From Microthrixaceae bacterium (lineage in GTDB: Bacteria > Actinomycetota > Acidimicrobiia > Acidimicrobiales > Microtrichaceae): DNA of 64,000 nt. This document shows positions 54,124 to 62,490 of this stretch, piece by piece (positions within the stretch are counted from its first letter, which is position 1; each line of letters opens with the position of its first letter). Both the position numbers and the translations under genes were made by a program. The stretch covers positions 1 to 64,000 of the forward strand of contig JAHRAZ010000051.1 of assembly GCA_020027475.1 (NCBI GenBank). Reading direction: 5' to 3'. Under the pieces are notes generated by a model, which saw nothing but the letters and a program-made list of their open reading frames with translations, ran no database searches and was not told where the DNA came from.

Positions 54124-54171
54124 TTCTGTGATGGTCAGGTCGCGCAAAAGCGCGACCTGACCATCACAGAA
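54124..54171. repeat. 48-nt perfect palindrome, copy 6 (loop AAAA)
   Basis: Arms 54124-54145 and 54150-54171. It starts 21 bp after the SDR stop codon and precedes the cytochrome gene. The loop is the complement of the TTTT loop of copies 1 and 2. Confidence 0.95.
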
Positions 54172-54274
54172 CGAGTGGGGATTCAGCTTTGACCCTTGGA
54201 AGGTGTGTGCGAATGCAAACGAAGAGTTTGCGAGCGAGCAGGTTGCGAACAAAGAGCGAACAAAGAGATTGTGA

Positions 54275-54712
54275 ATGAAAAGGGTGGCGGCGATCGGTGC
54301 CCGCCGGGAACACCCTCGGTTGGGCCATACCGCGCTGGCTCGGACCATGCTCGGGTTTGCCGTGCTGGGTTGTGTGACCTTTGGGCTCCTGGCCGGTTGT
54401 GGGGATTCTGACCCCGACGACTCAGGTAGCGGTTCCCCAAGCTCCGGTGAAGAGCTCTATCAACAGCGTTGCTCCAACTGCCACGGATCGGACCTGAGGG
54501 GAACACCTGCCGGCCCATCGCAGTTGTCGATCATCTATGAACCCGGTCATCATCCTGACGAGGCGTACCGTTCGGCGGTGGAGAACGGAGCAAAGGCTCA
54601 CCACTGGGAATTCGGGGACATGCCACCGATCAACGGACTGTCATCTGCCGAAGTTGACGAGATCATCGCCTACATTCGCGAGGTACAGAAACGTGAGGGG
54701 CTCGAGGAGTAA
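54275..54712 (+). CDS. Lipoprotein c-type cytochrome
   Basis: 145 aa from ATG 54275. A lipobox (LLAGC) follows a long N-terminal extension and membrane segment, then an acidic Ser/Gly linker. A single class I cytochrome c domain has one haem-binding motif (CSNCH) and a distal Met candidate in FGDMPPINGLS. It probably carries electrons on the outer face of the membrane. The gene is followed by short repeats that include its stop codon. Confidence 0.85.
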   Translation: MKRVAAIGARREHPRLGHTALARTMLGFAVLGCVTFGLLAGCGDSDPDDSGSGSPSSGEELYQQRCSNCHGSDLRGTPAGPSQLSIIYEPGHHPDEAYRSAVENGAKAHHWEFGDMPPINGLSSAEVDEIIAYIREVQKREGLEE

Positions 54713-54775
54713 CCCTGCGGTCAGGGACTTGAGGGTACGAAGAGCAGCCCTGCGGTGAGTAATGCTGCGATCAGT
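54705..54775. repeat. Degenerate repeats around a stop codon
   Basis: The segment GAGTAACCCTGCGGTCAG, containing the cytochrome stop, is echoed as GAGCAGCCCTGCGGTGAG and GAGTAATGCTGCGATCAG before the 3' end of the convergent kinase gene. Confidence 0.65.
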
Positions 54776-55865
54776 CGCTGATCATTTCACGAAGTGGCTT
54801 GGCGTGGATGATGGCGTCTTCGGGGTTCACCGGCGCTTCGGCTTCCCCGAAATGAACCTGCCGGTCGTTTATCCGCAACATGATCGCGGCATGGCGCGCC
54901 GCGTTGTAAACCCTGAACCAGTGAAGGTCGGAGACCTCACGGCCAGTGGCGGCCATGTACGTCTCGCGCACCTCCTCGGGATCCAGGTACCCCGGCATGC
55001 CGGGGAATCCAAGGTCCACGGTGATGTCCTGGAAGAACTTGTGCATGTATGACAGCCACCCGAGATCCACTTCGGGAGGAGCGATGCCCGCCATCTCCCA
55101 GTCGAAGACTGCAACGGGTTTGAAGTCGGAGTACATCAGGTTGCCGATGCGCGAGTCTCCCCAGGACAGCACCGACGGACGGGAATCGGCCTCGGTGGGC
55201 CAGTTGGCCTCCAACCATTGGAACGAGTCCGTGATCACCGGCACGTTTCTGTCACCAACAACCCAGTCGCGGTAGTGGATCCAGTGGTTCACGTGGCGCC
55301 GCAGCGGTGTCGCTCCGGGTTGATCGTATTCCAGGAACTTGGTCTCGGAGCCGATCGGCGTCTTGTGGATCTCGGCCAGAATTTCGACGCTGCGATCCTG
55401 GACGAGCTTGCGGTCACGGTCTGAGGCGTCGAGGAGGAAGGAGTCGATTGTGTACGGCATCACGTCGGGCGGGACCACGCCACTCGCACGGTCCATCACG
55501 AAGAACTCGGCACCGATCACCGACTCGTCAGTTTCCATCCAGCGCAGGCGGGGCAGAGGTGTCTCGGTTTGGTTCCCCACGAGTTTGATCACGTGGTACT
55601 GGGTCTTGAGGTCAGAGGTTGGGAACACCGGCATGGCAGTTGCGTCAGGGGCGAGTCGCGCAGCCAACTGGAGTGTTTCGCCGCCGGTGTCGACATCGAA
55701 CAACACCGTTTCGGCTGACATGCCGTTGCCCGGAACCGACAGGTCACCAACCGTGGCTCCCGCAAGCCTGGGTTGGAGCCAGGCCTGAAGCTGTTCGCGA
55801 AGACGTACGTGATCGCGGTTGCTCCTGGTCATCTCCGGCGCTTGGGGAGTTTCCGGCTGGGTCAT
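54771..55865 (-). CDS. APH-like phosphotransferase (kinase fold)
   Basis: 364 aa from ATG 55865, with GGAGGA four bases upstream. It matches the family related to aminoglycoside phosphotransferases and to the kinase part of acyl-CoA dehydrogenase ACAD10. The Brenner-type catalytic loop reads SWGDSRIGNLMY, with Trp instead of the usual His but Asp and Asn kept; FDWEMAGI provides the metal-binding Asp. The neighbouring DUF35-thiolase pair suggests a role in lipid, sterol or hydroxyacyl-CoA catabolism; the substrate is not deducible. Confidence 0.8.
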   Translation of the reverse strand: MTQPETPQAPEMTRSNRDHVRLREQLQAWLQPRLAGATVGDLSVPGNGMSAETVLFDVDTGGETLQLAARLAPDATAMPVFPTSDLKTQYHVIKLVGNQTETPLPRLRWMETDESVIGAEFFVMDRASGVVPPDVMPYTIDSFLLDASDRDRKLVQDRSVEILAEIHKTPIGSETKFLEYDQPGATPLRRHVNHWIHYRDWVVGDRNVPVITDSFQWLEANWPTEADSRPSVLSWGDSRIGNLMYSDFKPVAVFDWEMAGIAPPEVDLGWLSYMHKFFQDITVDLGFPGMPGYLDPEEVRETYMAATGREVSDLHWFRVYNAARHAAIMLRINDRQVHFGEAEAPVNPEDAIIHAKPLREMISD

Positions 55866-56124
55866 TCGATCCTCCGCAGGGTGTAAACGAACGGTATCCC
55901 TTGTTGCGGGTGGCCGCACATGGTTGGCCGCGGATGACCACGTGTCCGCGGATGATCACGGTGCTCGGGGCGCATCGCCATCAGGGGTCGCTGTCTGCAA
56001 TCACCGCCAGTGATCAACTCCGGGGTCGTGGTTGGAGTGTGTTATCGGCAAATCATTTGCGGGTGTTAGATTACGCGAATTCACTGAACAGTCTCGACAG
56101 CGGGGCGTTGCGAAGGGGACAAGC

Positions 56125-56586
56125 GTGGGAGAAGCGATTCCACTGGTCGACTACTTGGTGCTGGGTAATGATCCACATCTCGAGGCGAATGAGTGTGTTG
56201 CTTGCGGCGCACGATTTTTCGACCGGCGAAACGCGTGCGCCTCGTGTGGAGCGATCAACAGCGACGGGTCGGGATTCAAACGTGTCGAACTCCCTGCAAC
56301 GGGCGAGTTGACCGCTTTCACGATTGTCTCGTTTGCGGCTCCCGGGATCGAGGTTCCCTTCGTTGCCGGAGTGGTGAAGTGTGGTGGGACTTCGGTGCGG
56401 GCCAACATCGTGAACGTGTCGCCGGACCCGGAACACGTAGCCACGGGCATGCAGGTCAGCCTCACCACCTTCGGCATAGGTGAGGACTCCGAGGGCACGG
56501 AAGCCATCGGTTTCGGCTATGAGCCGGCCGACGAAGAACTGCGGATCACAGACGACGCAATCGAGAAGGCGGAGGCGAATTCATGA
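56125..56586 (+). CDS. DUF35 OB-fold / zinc-ribbon protein
   Basis: 153 aa from GTG 56125, preceded by GAAGGGG. The N-terminal rubredoxin-like zinc ribbon has four cysteines (CVACG, CASCG), followed by an OB-fold (ELTAFTIVSFAAPGIEVPFVAGVVK). Such proteins form complexes with thiolase-like enzymes (as with ChsH2/Ltp2 in steroid side-chain cleavage) and may channel the acyl-CoA substrate. It overlaps the thiolase gene by 4 bp. Confidence 0.9.
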   Translation: MGEAIPLVDYLVLGNDPHLEANECVACGARFFDRRNACASCGAINSDGSGFKRVELPATGELTAFTIVSFAAPGIEVPFVAGVVKCGGTSVRANIVNVSPDPEHVATGMQVSLTTFGIGEDSEGTEAIGFGYEPADEELRITDDAIEKAEANS

Positions 56587-57839
56587 GCGACGTAGCCGAG
56601 GCATCCAGTTCTGGCGGGGAAACCAGTCAGACCGGAGCAGCCAGCGACCAGATGTGGATCGTCGGAATCCACATGACGAAGTTCGGCAAAAGACCCGACG
56701 ACGATGTTGTGGACCTTGCATCAGAAGCCGCTCTCGGCGCTTTGGATGATGCAGGCATGACCGTGAAGGATGTGGGCGTTCTGGCGGCCGGCAACCTGAT
56801 GTACGCCGCGCATGGCGTGGGCCAGATGCTCCAGAAACAGATCGGTCAGACGGGCATTCCCGTCTACAACGTGGTCAACGCCTGCGCCACGGGAGCCACG
56901 GCATTGCGAACCGCGATCATGTCGGTGCGCTCGGGCGAAGCAGACGTGGGTCTTGCCGTGGGAGTGGAGAAGATCGCCGGTGCCGGACTGTTGTCCGGCG
57001 GATCCCGCGCGTCCGACTCACCCACATGGGAAGCCAGTGGCCGCTTCGGTGCCGTGGCATCGACCGATGGTCGAATCGGTACGGAGATCATGCCCGGGGT
57101 GTTCGCCCAGATCGGCATGGAATACGGCCACCGTTACGGCGGTGCCGACTTCGAGCTGTTCGCTCGAATCTCGGAGAAGAACCATGCCAACTCGGTGCTC
57201 AACCCTCTGGCTGCGTACAGCAAAGCCATGAGCCTAGAGCAGATCATGGGTGACGTGATGATTGCCTATCCCAACACCCGCCCGATGTGCTCGGCCAACT
57301 GTGATGGTGCGGCGGCGGCGGTGGTGGTCAACGGCACCACACTCAAGAAACTGTCGTTGGAACAACAGCGACGGGCCGTGAAGGTCTCTGCCAGTGTTCT
57401 CACCACCGATCCGTGGGAAGAGGCGTGCCAGATCCTCCCCAATGTGAATACCCTCACAAAGAATGCCGCCGAAACGGCTTACGAAGCAGCCGGTGTCGGT
57501 CCGCAGGACCTTGATCTGGTGGAACTGCACGATTGTTTCGCCACTGCCGAGCTGGTGCATTACGACAACTTGGGGCTCTGTTCCGAGGGTGGGGCCGTGG
57601 ACTTCTTCGAATCAGGTGCGCCGTTTCGTGACGGGTCCATGCCGGTGAACGTCTCGGGTGGCCTCGAATCGAAGGGACATCCGATAGCAGCCACGGGTAT
57701 TGCCAACATCTGGGAGGTTGCCACCCACATGCGCGGAGAGGCGGGCGACCGTCAGATCGAAGGCGCAAAGGTTGGCCTCGCCCATGTGATCGGGTTGGGG
57801 AGCGCATGCGGTGTCCACATTCTGGAACGAGCCGCCTGA
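56583..57839 (+). CDS. Thiolase-family protein (SCP-x/Ltp type)
   Basis: 418 aa from ATG 56583. The nucleophile Cys lies in NVVNACATGATALR and the catalytic His in ESKGHPIAATG; CGVHILERAA ends the protein. The second Cys of the classic GGG-x-CxG motif falls in GLGSACG. The partnership with DUF35 points to acetyl-CoA acyltransferase or steroid retro-aldolase-like activity. The last 59 bp are echoed downstream. Confidence 0.88.
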   Translation: MSDVAEASSSGGETSQTGAASDQMWIVGIHMTKFGKRPDDDVVDLASEAALGALDDAGMTVKDVGVLAAGNLMYAAHGVGQMLQKQIGQTGIPVYNVVNACATGATALRTAIMSVRSGEADVGLAVGVEKIAGAGLLSGGSRASDSPTWEASGRFGAVASTDGRIGTEIMPGVFAQIGMEYGHRYGGADFELFARISEKNHANSVLNPLAAYSKAMSLEQIMGDVMIAYPNTRPMCSANCDGAAAAVVVNGTTLKKLSLEQQRRAVKVSASVLTTDPWEEACQILPNVNTLTKNAAETAYEAAGVGPQDLDLVELHDCFATAELVHYDNLGLCSEGGAVDFFESGAPFRDGSMPVNVSGGLESKGHPIAATGIANIWEVATHMRGEAGDRQIEGAKVGLAHVIGLGSACGVHILERAA

Positions 57840-57880
57840 ACCAGGTGACTCCCTGGTAGATGGCACGGGGGCCGGGTTGT

Positions 57881-57939
57881 CCCATGTGATCGGGCTGGGG
57901 AGCGCGTGCGGCATGCGCGCTCAACAGCGAGCCGCTTGA
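57881..57939 (+). repeat. Relic of a thiolase 3' end
   Basis: About 46/59 identical to 57781-57839, exactly 100 bp downstream, in the same reading frame and ending in a stop codon. It encodes HVIGLGSACGMRAQQRAA. Several changes are synonymous, so the source was probably a related functional gene rather than a recent slip. Confidence 0.85.
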
Positions 57940-57999
57940 TCGGAGGGACTCTCTCACCCGGCGATTCTCCCGGCACGGATGAGCCGGGCAGCGGGAATC

Positions 58000-58359
58000 T
58001 CAGTCTGTGGCCTCGCGGAGATGCCGGTTGTTGCGGGGCTCTTGGCGCGTTTTCATGTCGGTGATCTGACGGATCATGTCATCGCGCACCTCAATGAGGG
58101 CTGCGTCGACGTCTGGTATGTGCGAGGTGGCGATTATCGGCTCGTGGCGCGCGATCCAGGCTTCGAGGGTCGTTTGCATGCTGGGCTCGTCGCGTTCCTT
58201 GATGGAGAGCTGCATCTCCACCGAGTCGGCGGGGAATGACCTCAGACGAGAATTGAGTTTGTCGAACAGGGAAACCACATGGTCTCGCTCGTTGTCCTTG
58301 ACCCCGTGGGCGATTCGCAGTGAGTGATCAACCGTCGCGGGGTTGGTTGGCTTGTTCAT
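58000..58359 (-). CDS. HPF/RaiA-like ribosome-associated protein
   Basis: 119 aa. The central and C-terminal parts (VEMQLSIKERD, TLEAWIARHEPIIATS, DVDAALIEVRDDMIRQITDMK) resemble the beta-alpha fold of hibernation-promoting factors, ending in a basic stretch (RQEPRNNRHLRE). It may bind the 30S subunit in stasis. Divergence from typical HPF is large, so the call is tentative. Confidence 0.5.
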   Translation of the reverse strand: MNKPTNPATVDHSLRIAHGVKDNERDHVVSLFDKLNSRLRSFPADSVEMQLSIKERDEPSMQTTLEAWIARHEPIIATSHIPDVDAALIEVRDDMIRQITDMKTRQEPRNNRHLREATD

Positions 58360-58418
58360 TCGGGGGTTTCTCCATTCACCACATCGCGGTGGGTGTCGTA
58401 CTGATCCAATTCTAGTGT

Positions 58419-58534
58419 CGGGTCAGGAGATGCAACCCAGTCGGGAAATGTTCCAACCGGCAGAAGGGCGCCATCATGGCGGCGGATGCGGGGACCGGTT
58501 GTCCGGCCAGGAGACACTGCCGGGTCAGGAGATG
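58419..58534 (-). repeat. Stop-spanning duplication after the ABC permease
   Basis: CGGGTCAGGAGATG occurs at 58419-58432 and at 58521-58534. The second copy contains the permease stop codon (reverse strand). A partial copy (GGCCAGGAGACACTG) lies just before it. Confidence 0.75.
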
Positions 58535-59328
58535 TCGTGGCGGCGAAGGAGTGCCACTGTGGCGCCGAATGCGAGTGCCCAGCCGCCGACGAGAACCAGA
58601 TACTGGGCGGGCATGCCGTTGGTCAGGGGATCATCCGCTGTTCCGTAATAGAACGGAGAGGCCCACTGGACCCATTTGAGTGAGGGTGCCACGCTCGCGA
58701 CCACGCTGAAGAGGTACCCGATCAAGGCGACGCCGAAGCCGACGCCAAGGGCGAAACCCTTGTTGCCCTTCACGGCCCCGGCCGCGAATGAGAGTTGTCC
58801 GGAGAATCCCGCGATCAGGATCGTGCCGACGGTGGCTGCGATCAGTTTGCCGAGCCCGATGTCGAGATCGATGATCTTGCCGACTCCGTAGATGAGTGCA
58901 TCTGTCAGCACTCCCATGGCGACCAGAGCGATCACCATGGATGCGGTCTTCTGAACAACGGCGCTGGTGCGCGTTACCGGGTAGGACAGGACTAACTCCA
59001 GAAGGCCCGACTCTTCATCGCCCGCCAGCAGCGCAGATGCCATGGCGGTTGCCAGCGAGATGAGGATGAACGGAAGGAACATCGTGAACAGGTATGTGTT
59101 CAGGTAGCCGGCCGGAGTTGTGAAAGCGGCGAAGGCCTCTTCGCCACCGAAGAGGGCTTGCAGACCCTCGGGGTAACTCTCGGCGAGGGTCGCGAACTCC
59201 TCGTTGTCCTTGACGACCGGCCAGATGGCCAGGATCATTCCTACGTAGAGCGCGAGGCCGATCGCCCACCACATGAGGCTCGTTCGGCGATCGGCCAGGG
59301 TGCGGCGAATCAAGAGTGTCGAGCTCAT
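58525..59328 (-). CDS. ABC-2 type transporter permease
   Basis: 267 aa, six predicted helices. ABC-2 features include the cytoplasmic N-terminus followed by a helix (LMWWAIGLALYVGMILAIW), GDEESGLLELVLSYPVTRT, and the last helix with LVGGWALAFGATVALL. Overlaps the ATPase gene by 4 bp, so the two form one exporter. Drug, lipid or polymer export is possible. Confidence 0.85.
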   Translation of the reverse strand: MSSTLLIRRTLADRRTSLMWWAIGLALYVGMILAIWPVVKDNEEFATLAESYPEGLQALFGGEEAFAAFTTPAGYLNTYLFTMFLPFILISLATAMASALLAGDEESGLLELVLSYPVTRTSAVVQKTASMVIALVAMGVLTDALIYGVGKIIDLDIGLGKLIAATVGTILIAGFSGQLSFAAGAVKGNKGFALGVGFGVALIGYLFSVVASVAPSLKWVQWASPFYYGTADDPLTNGMPAQYLVLVGGWALAFGATVALLRRHDIS

Positions 59329-60338
59329 GAGGCACCTGCACCACTGGTGTCGCCGTCGAAGCCCGTGCTGTCGCCCAAACTCGTGTGGTCGAAGTCGGTG
59401 TCGCCGTCCGAACCTGTGTCATCGGAGCCGGTGTGGCGGAAGTCTGTGGTTCCGGACTCTCCGGAGTAATACGAGAGGAAGATTTCCTCCAGATCAGCCT
59501 GTTCGCTCACGAGATCCACCACGTGATGTTGTGCGGCGAGTTTCACGATCGAGTCGATGTCGCCGGTGGTCTTGATGTTGAGTTCGGTGCCCAGTACCTG
59601 TACTTCGTGAACCTCGTCGAGGTCGTGGAACTGGGCAGCCGGAACGGGTTCATCGAATTTGATCCGGACCGTGCGCACCGAACGTGCCCGGAGGGACTTG
59701 ATGGTCTCCACGGCGACGAGGAATCCCTCCCGGATGATGGCTACCTTGTCGCATGTCCGGTCGATCTCGTCGATGATGTGCGACGAGAGGAACACGGCGC
59801 GGCCACTGTCCGCCACATCGCGGACCATCCTCTGGAACGTGTGCTGAATCAGGGGATCAAGGCCGGTGGTGGGCTCATCCAGAATCAACAGTTCGGGTTC
59901 GTGCATGAAGGCCTGCACAAGTCCGACCTTCTGTCTGTTTCCCCTGGACAGGTCACCTATCTTGCGGTCGAGATCCAGGCTGAGCTCGTCGGACAGTGAG
60001 CGGATGCGGTGTTCGGGCACACCTCCTCGCAGGTCGCCGAGCCATGTGAGCAACTCGAGGCCGTTCAGCTTGTCGTACAAGGAGAGGTCGCCTGAGAGGT
60101 AACCCGTTCGTTTGCGTATCTGGAGGCTGTCCTTCTGGCAATCGAGGCCGAGCATGCTGGCGGCACCGGACGTGGGGCGGTGGAAGTCCAGCAGCACCCT
60201 CATGGTGGTGGACTTTCCGGAGCCGTTCGGGCCGAGGAAACCGAATACCTGACCACCCTTGATCGAAAGGTTGATGTCCTGCACGCCGCGGCGAGGTCCG
60301 TAGAACTTTGTGAGGGAATCCATTTCGATGACGTTCAT
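59325..60338 (-). CDS. ABC transporter ATPase (export type)
   Basis: 337 aa. Walker A GPNGSGKSTTMRVLL, signature LSRGNRQKVGLVQAF (SRGN variant of LSGGQ), Walker B LLILDEPTTGLDP and H-loop SSHIIDE. The C-terminal region after residue 210 holds the extra domain common in ABC-2 exporters. The last 40 residues are a low-complexity Asp/Gly/Thr tail (GSDDTGSDGDTDFDHT) absent from relatives, another end-of-gene expansion. Confidence 0.9.
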   Translation of the reverse strand: MNVIEMDSLTKFYGPRRGVQDINLSIKGGQVFGFLGPNGSGKSTTMRVLLDFHRPTSGAASMLGLDCQKDSLQIRKRTGYLSGDLSLYDKLNGLELLTWLGDLRGGVPEHRIRSLSDELSLDLDRKIGDLSRGNRQKVGLVQAFMHEPELLILDEPTTGLDPLIQHTFQRMVRDVADSGRAVFLSSHIIDEIDRTCDKVAIIREGFLVAVETIKSLRARSVRTVRIKFDEPVPAAQFHDLDEVHEVQVLGTELNIKTTGDIDSIVKLAAQHHVVDLVSEQADLEEIFLSYYSGESGTTDFRHTGSDDTGSDGDTDFDHTSLGDSTGFDGDTSGAGAS

Positions 60339-60427
60339 GCGACCCCCAATCTAATTCCTGGATCGCCATGCTTTCATTGCACTGACCAGCCCAGGCGGGA
60401 CCAATGCACCGGAGCACCCTGGTTTGG

Positions 60428-60461
60428 AGGTTCAGCCGATTGGCAGGTTCAGCCAGTCGGC
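60428..60461 (-). repeat. Stop-spanning tandem duplication after the aminotransferase
   Basis: Two 17-bp units in tandem, 60428-60444 and 60445-60461 (14/17 identical, both beginning AGGTTCAGCC). The second contains the stop codon of the minus-strand gene. Confidence 0.8.
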
Positions 60462-62152
60462 CGAACCTCGTCCGGATACGGGAACCATCGGAGGTGTTCG
60501 AAGTCGTCGGTGGTCGACGGAAGTCCGAGAGGGGCCGGGCGGTTCGTTTCGGCTGCATCGAGGAGTTCCCCGGCGGCTGTGAGGTAGCTGTCGAGGTCGC
60601 CACGATGCATCTGATGCCGTCGATCCTCAAATCTCATCCGCCCATCGGAGTACTCGATGTCCAAGAGGCTCATGGGAGACTCCGCCGGGCCGTCTCGGTG
60701 CTGCCAGAGACCGCTGTGTGCTTCGAAGCGATAGTTGGGCAGCAGCGCGTCACCGCGACGGGCGATGAGGTCCACGGCGTCGAGGATGTACGCGAAGGTG
60801 TCTTCCGAGATGAAGTAGTTGAAGCTCACCCGCACCCAGCCGGGTTTGATGCCCTCACAACCCCGGTTCACCTCGCGTTCGAATTCGTGGGACTTGTCGA
60901 GGTCGATGCCCAGAAGCCTGTGGCCGTATGGCCCGGCGCAGGAACAACCGCCGCGGGACTGGATTCCGAACAGATCATTGAGCAGCGCCACCACATAGTT
61001 GTGGTGCAGGTATTGGTCTTGGTGTCGGACCACGAACGAGACGATCGAGAGTCGTTCGGCGTCGTGACTGCCGAGTATTTCGATGCTGGGGTTGGCGTCC
61101 CACTGCGAGATCGCCCTTGTCACGAAACTTTCCTCACGGCGGCGTATCTCCGGTACGCCAACGGCTTCCTTCAGCTGGAAGACGAGTCCGGCACGAATCG
61201 ACTCCACAATGGCCGGAGTGCCTCCTTCTTCACGATGTTCCACGTCTTCGAGGTAGTCGTGCGAGTCGGGGTTCACGTAGGCCACGGTCCCACCACCGGG
61301 AACCACTGGTACGCGGTTCTCGAAGAGCTCTCGCCGAGCCACAAGCAGGCCGGGTGTTCCGGGTCCGCCTATGAGTTTGTGGGGTGACACGAACACGGCG
61401 TCGTAGTAGGTGTCGGAGTGGCCCGGAGATCCCATGTGGATTTCCACATACGGTGCTGCCGCGGCGAAGTCCCAGAAGGCGAGGGCTCCGTGACTGTGCA
61501 ACAAGGAGGAAACAGCGGCGCAGTCGGTGATGATGCCGGTGACGTTGGAGGCAGCCGAGAACGAGCCGATCTTGAGCGGGCGGTCGCTGTGGTTTGTCAA
61601 CTCTTCTTCGAGGTGTTCGATGCTGATGTGACCGTCGGAGTCCTCGTGGATTGTCACCACGTCGGCGATTGACTCACGCCACGGAAGCTCGTTGGAGTGG
61701 TGTTCGAACGGGCCGATGAACACAACCGGACGATCCTCGGCCTTGATGTGGCGGCTCAGGGCGAAGTTGTCCTCGAGTTGGCTTGGCAACGACAGGCCGA
61801 GGACGCCAACCAGCTTGTCGATTGCGTACGTGGAGCCACTGCCGCAGAACAGCACCACATGTTCGTCTGTGGCGGAGAAGCAGCGCGCGATGATGCTTCT
61901 GGCATCTTCTCGGAATCGGGTGGTCTGCAAACCCGTGCCGGATGACTCGGTGTGGGTGTTGGCGTAGAGCGGCAGAACTTCACCGACGATGTAGTTCTCG
62001 ATGAACTCCAGGGATCGGCCGGAGGCGGTGTAGTCGGCGTAGACCACGGGTCGGAGGCCAAACGGACCCGCCACGAGGTCGTCCCGGCCGATCACGGACC
62101 CGCGGATGTACTCGATGAGCTGGGTCTTGTCACTGCTGGAAGGGCTATTCAT
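60449..62152 (-). CDS. Class-V aminotransferase / cysteine-desulfurase-like enzyme
   Basis: About 567 aa from ATG 62152 with GGAG upstream. PLP enzyme fold type I, with YADYTASGRSLEFIE at the start and the pyridoxal-binding Lys in FVSPHKLIGGPGTPG. A Cys-rich loop near residue 420 (SRGGCSCAGPYGH) matches the desulfurase-type active-site Cys position. The 150-residue C-terminal extension is longer than in SufS/IscS. No suf or isc genes are adjacent. It could be a desulfurase or a related lyase. Confidence 0.82.
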   Translation of the reverse strand: MNSPSSSDKTQLIEYIRGSVIGRDDLVAGPFGLRPVVYADYTASGRSLEFIENYIVGEVLPLYANTHTESSGTGLQTTRFREDARSIIARCFSATDEHVVLFCGSGSTYAIDKLVGVLGLSLPSQLEDNFALSRHIKAEDRPVVFIGPFEHHSNELPWRESIADVVTIHEDSDGHISIEHLEEELTNHSDRPLKIGSFSAASNVTGIITDCAAVSSLLHSHGALAFWDFAAAAPYVEIHMGSPGHSDTYYDAVFVSPHKLIGGPGTPGLLVARRELFENRVPVVPGGGTVAYVNPDSHDYLEDVEHREEGGTPAIVESIRAGLVFQLKEAVGVPEIRRREESFVTRAISQWDANPSIEILGSHDAERLSIVSFVVRHQDQYLHHNYVVALLNDLFGIQSRGGCSCAGPYGHRLLGIDLDKSHEFEREVNRGCEGIKPGWVRVSFNYFISEDTFAYILDAVDLIARRGDALLPNYRFEAHSGLWQHRDGPAESPMSLLDIEYSDGRMRFEDRRHQMHRGDLDSYLTAAGELLDAAETNRPAPLGLPSTTDDFEHLRWFPYPDEVRPTG

Positions 62153-62197
62153 GGGTGCTCCATGCTCGCCGGGTTCCGCTGTCAGCACAACCGAGGT

Positions 62198-62482
62198 TCA
62201 GCGACCCCGTCGGGCGATGCCTTCCGGTTTGAACAGGATCCAACTGGCGATTGCGGAGTGCCCGGCGATCACGGCGACCAGCAGCTGAGCGGCCTTGAAT
62301 CCGCGCACCGTGGCGGTCTCCACGCTGTTGCTGGCGGTCTTGCGCTGGTCCTGAGGGAGCCATTGGATTGAATCGGCCACGTTGATCACGCAGGCCACTT
62401 CCCCGCTGAAGCGTCCGGCATCGATGCCATTGCGGCCGCGGAAGTCGTGGGGGGGAAGCCACGAAGAGCCCGACGAAGCCAT
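62198..62482 (-). CDS. Small unknown protein
   Basis: 94 aa from ATG 62482. The middle is hydrophilic and the C-terminal third hydrophobic (AAQLLVAVIAGHSAIASWILF), so it could be membrane-bound. No family recognised and no strong ribosome site. Start-to-start with the K+-channel-like gene on the other strand. Confidence 0.4.
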   Translation of the reverse strand: MASSGSSWLPPHDFRGRNGIDAGRFSGEVACVINVADSIQWLPQDQRKTASNSVETATVRGFKAAQLLVAVIAGHSAIASWILFKPEGIARRGR

Positions 62483-62490
62483 GAAGGTGA

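Noticed and set aside
2701-54171. Palindromes as integron attC sites
   Set aside because: No GTTRRRY/RYYYAAC core sites, the hairpin is perfect rather than bulged, and no integron integrase is present.
2701-54171. Palindromes or repeats as a CRISPR array
   Set aside because: Copies are kilobases apart with genes between, without regular spacers or cas genes.
53034-54274. Duplicated gene 3' end for palindrome pair 5/6
   Set aside because: I compared DNA before and after both palindromes and found no convincing repeat of the HEAT-like or SDR gene ends.
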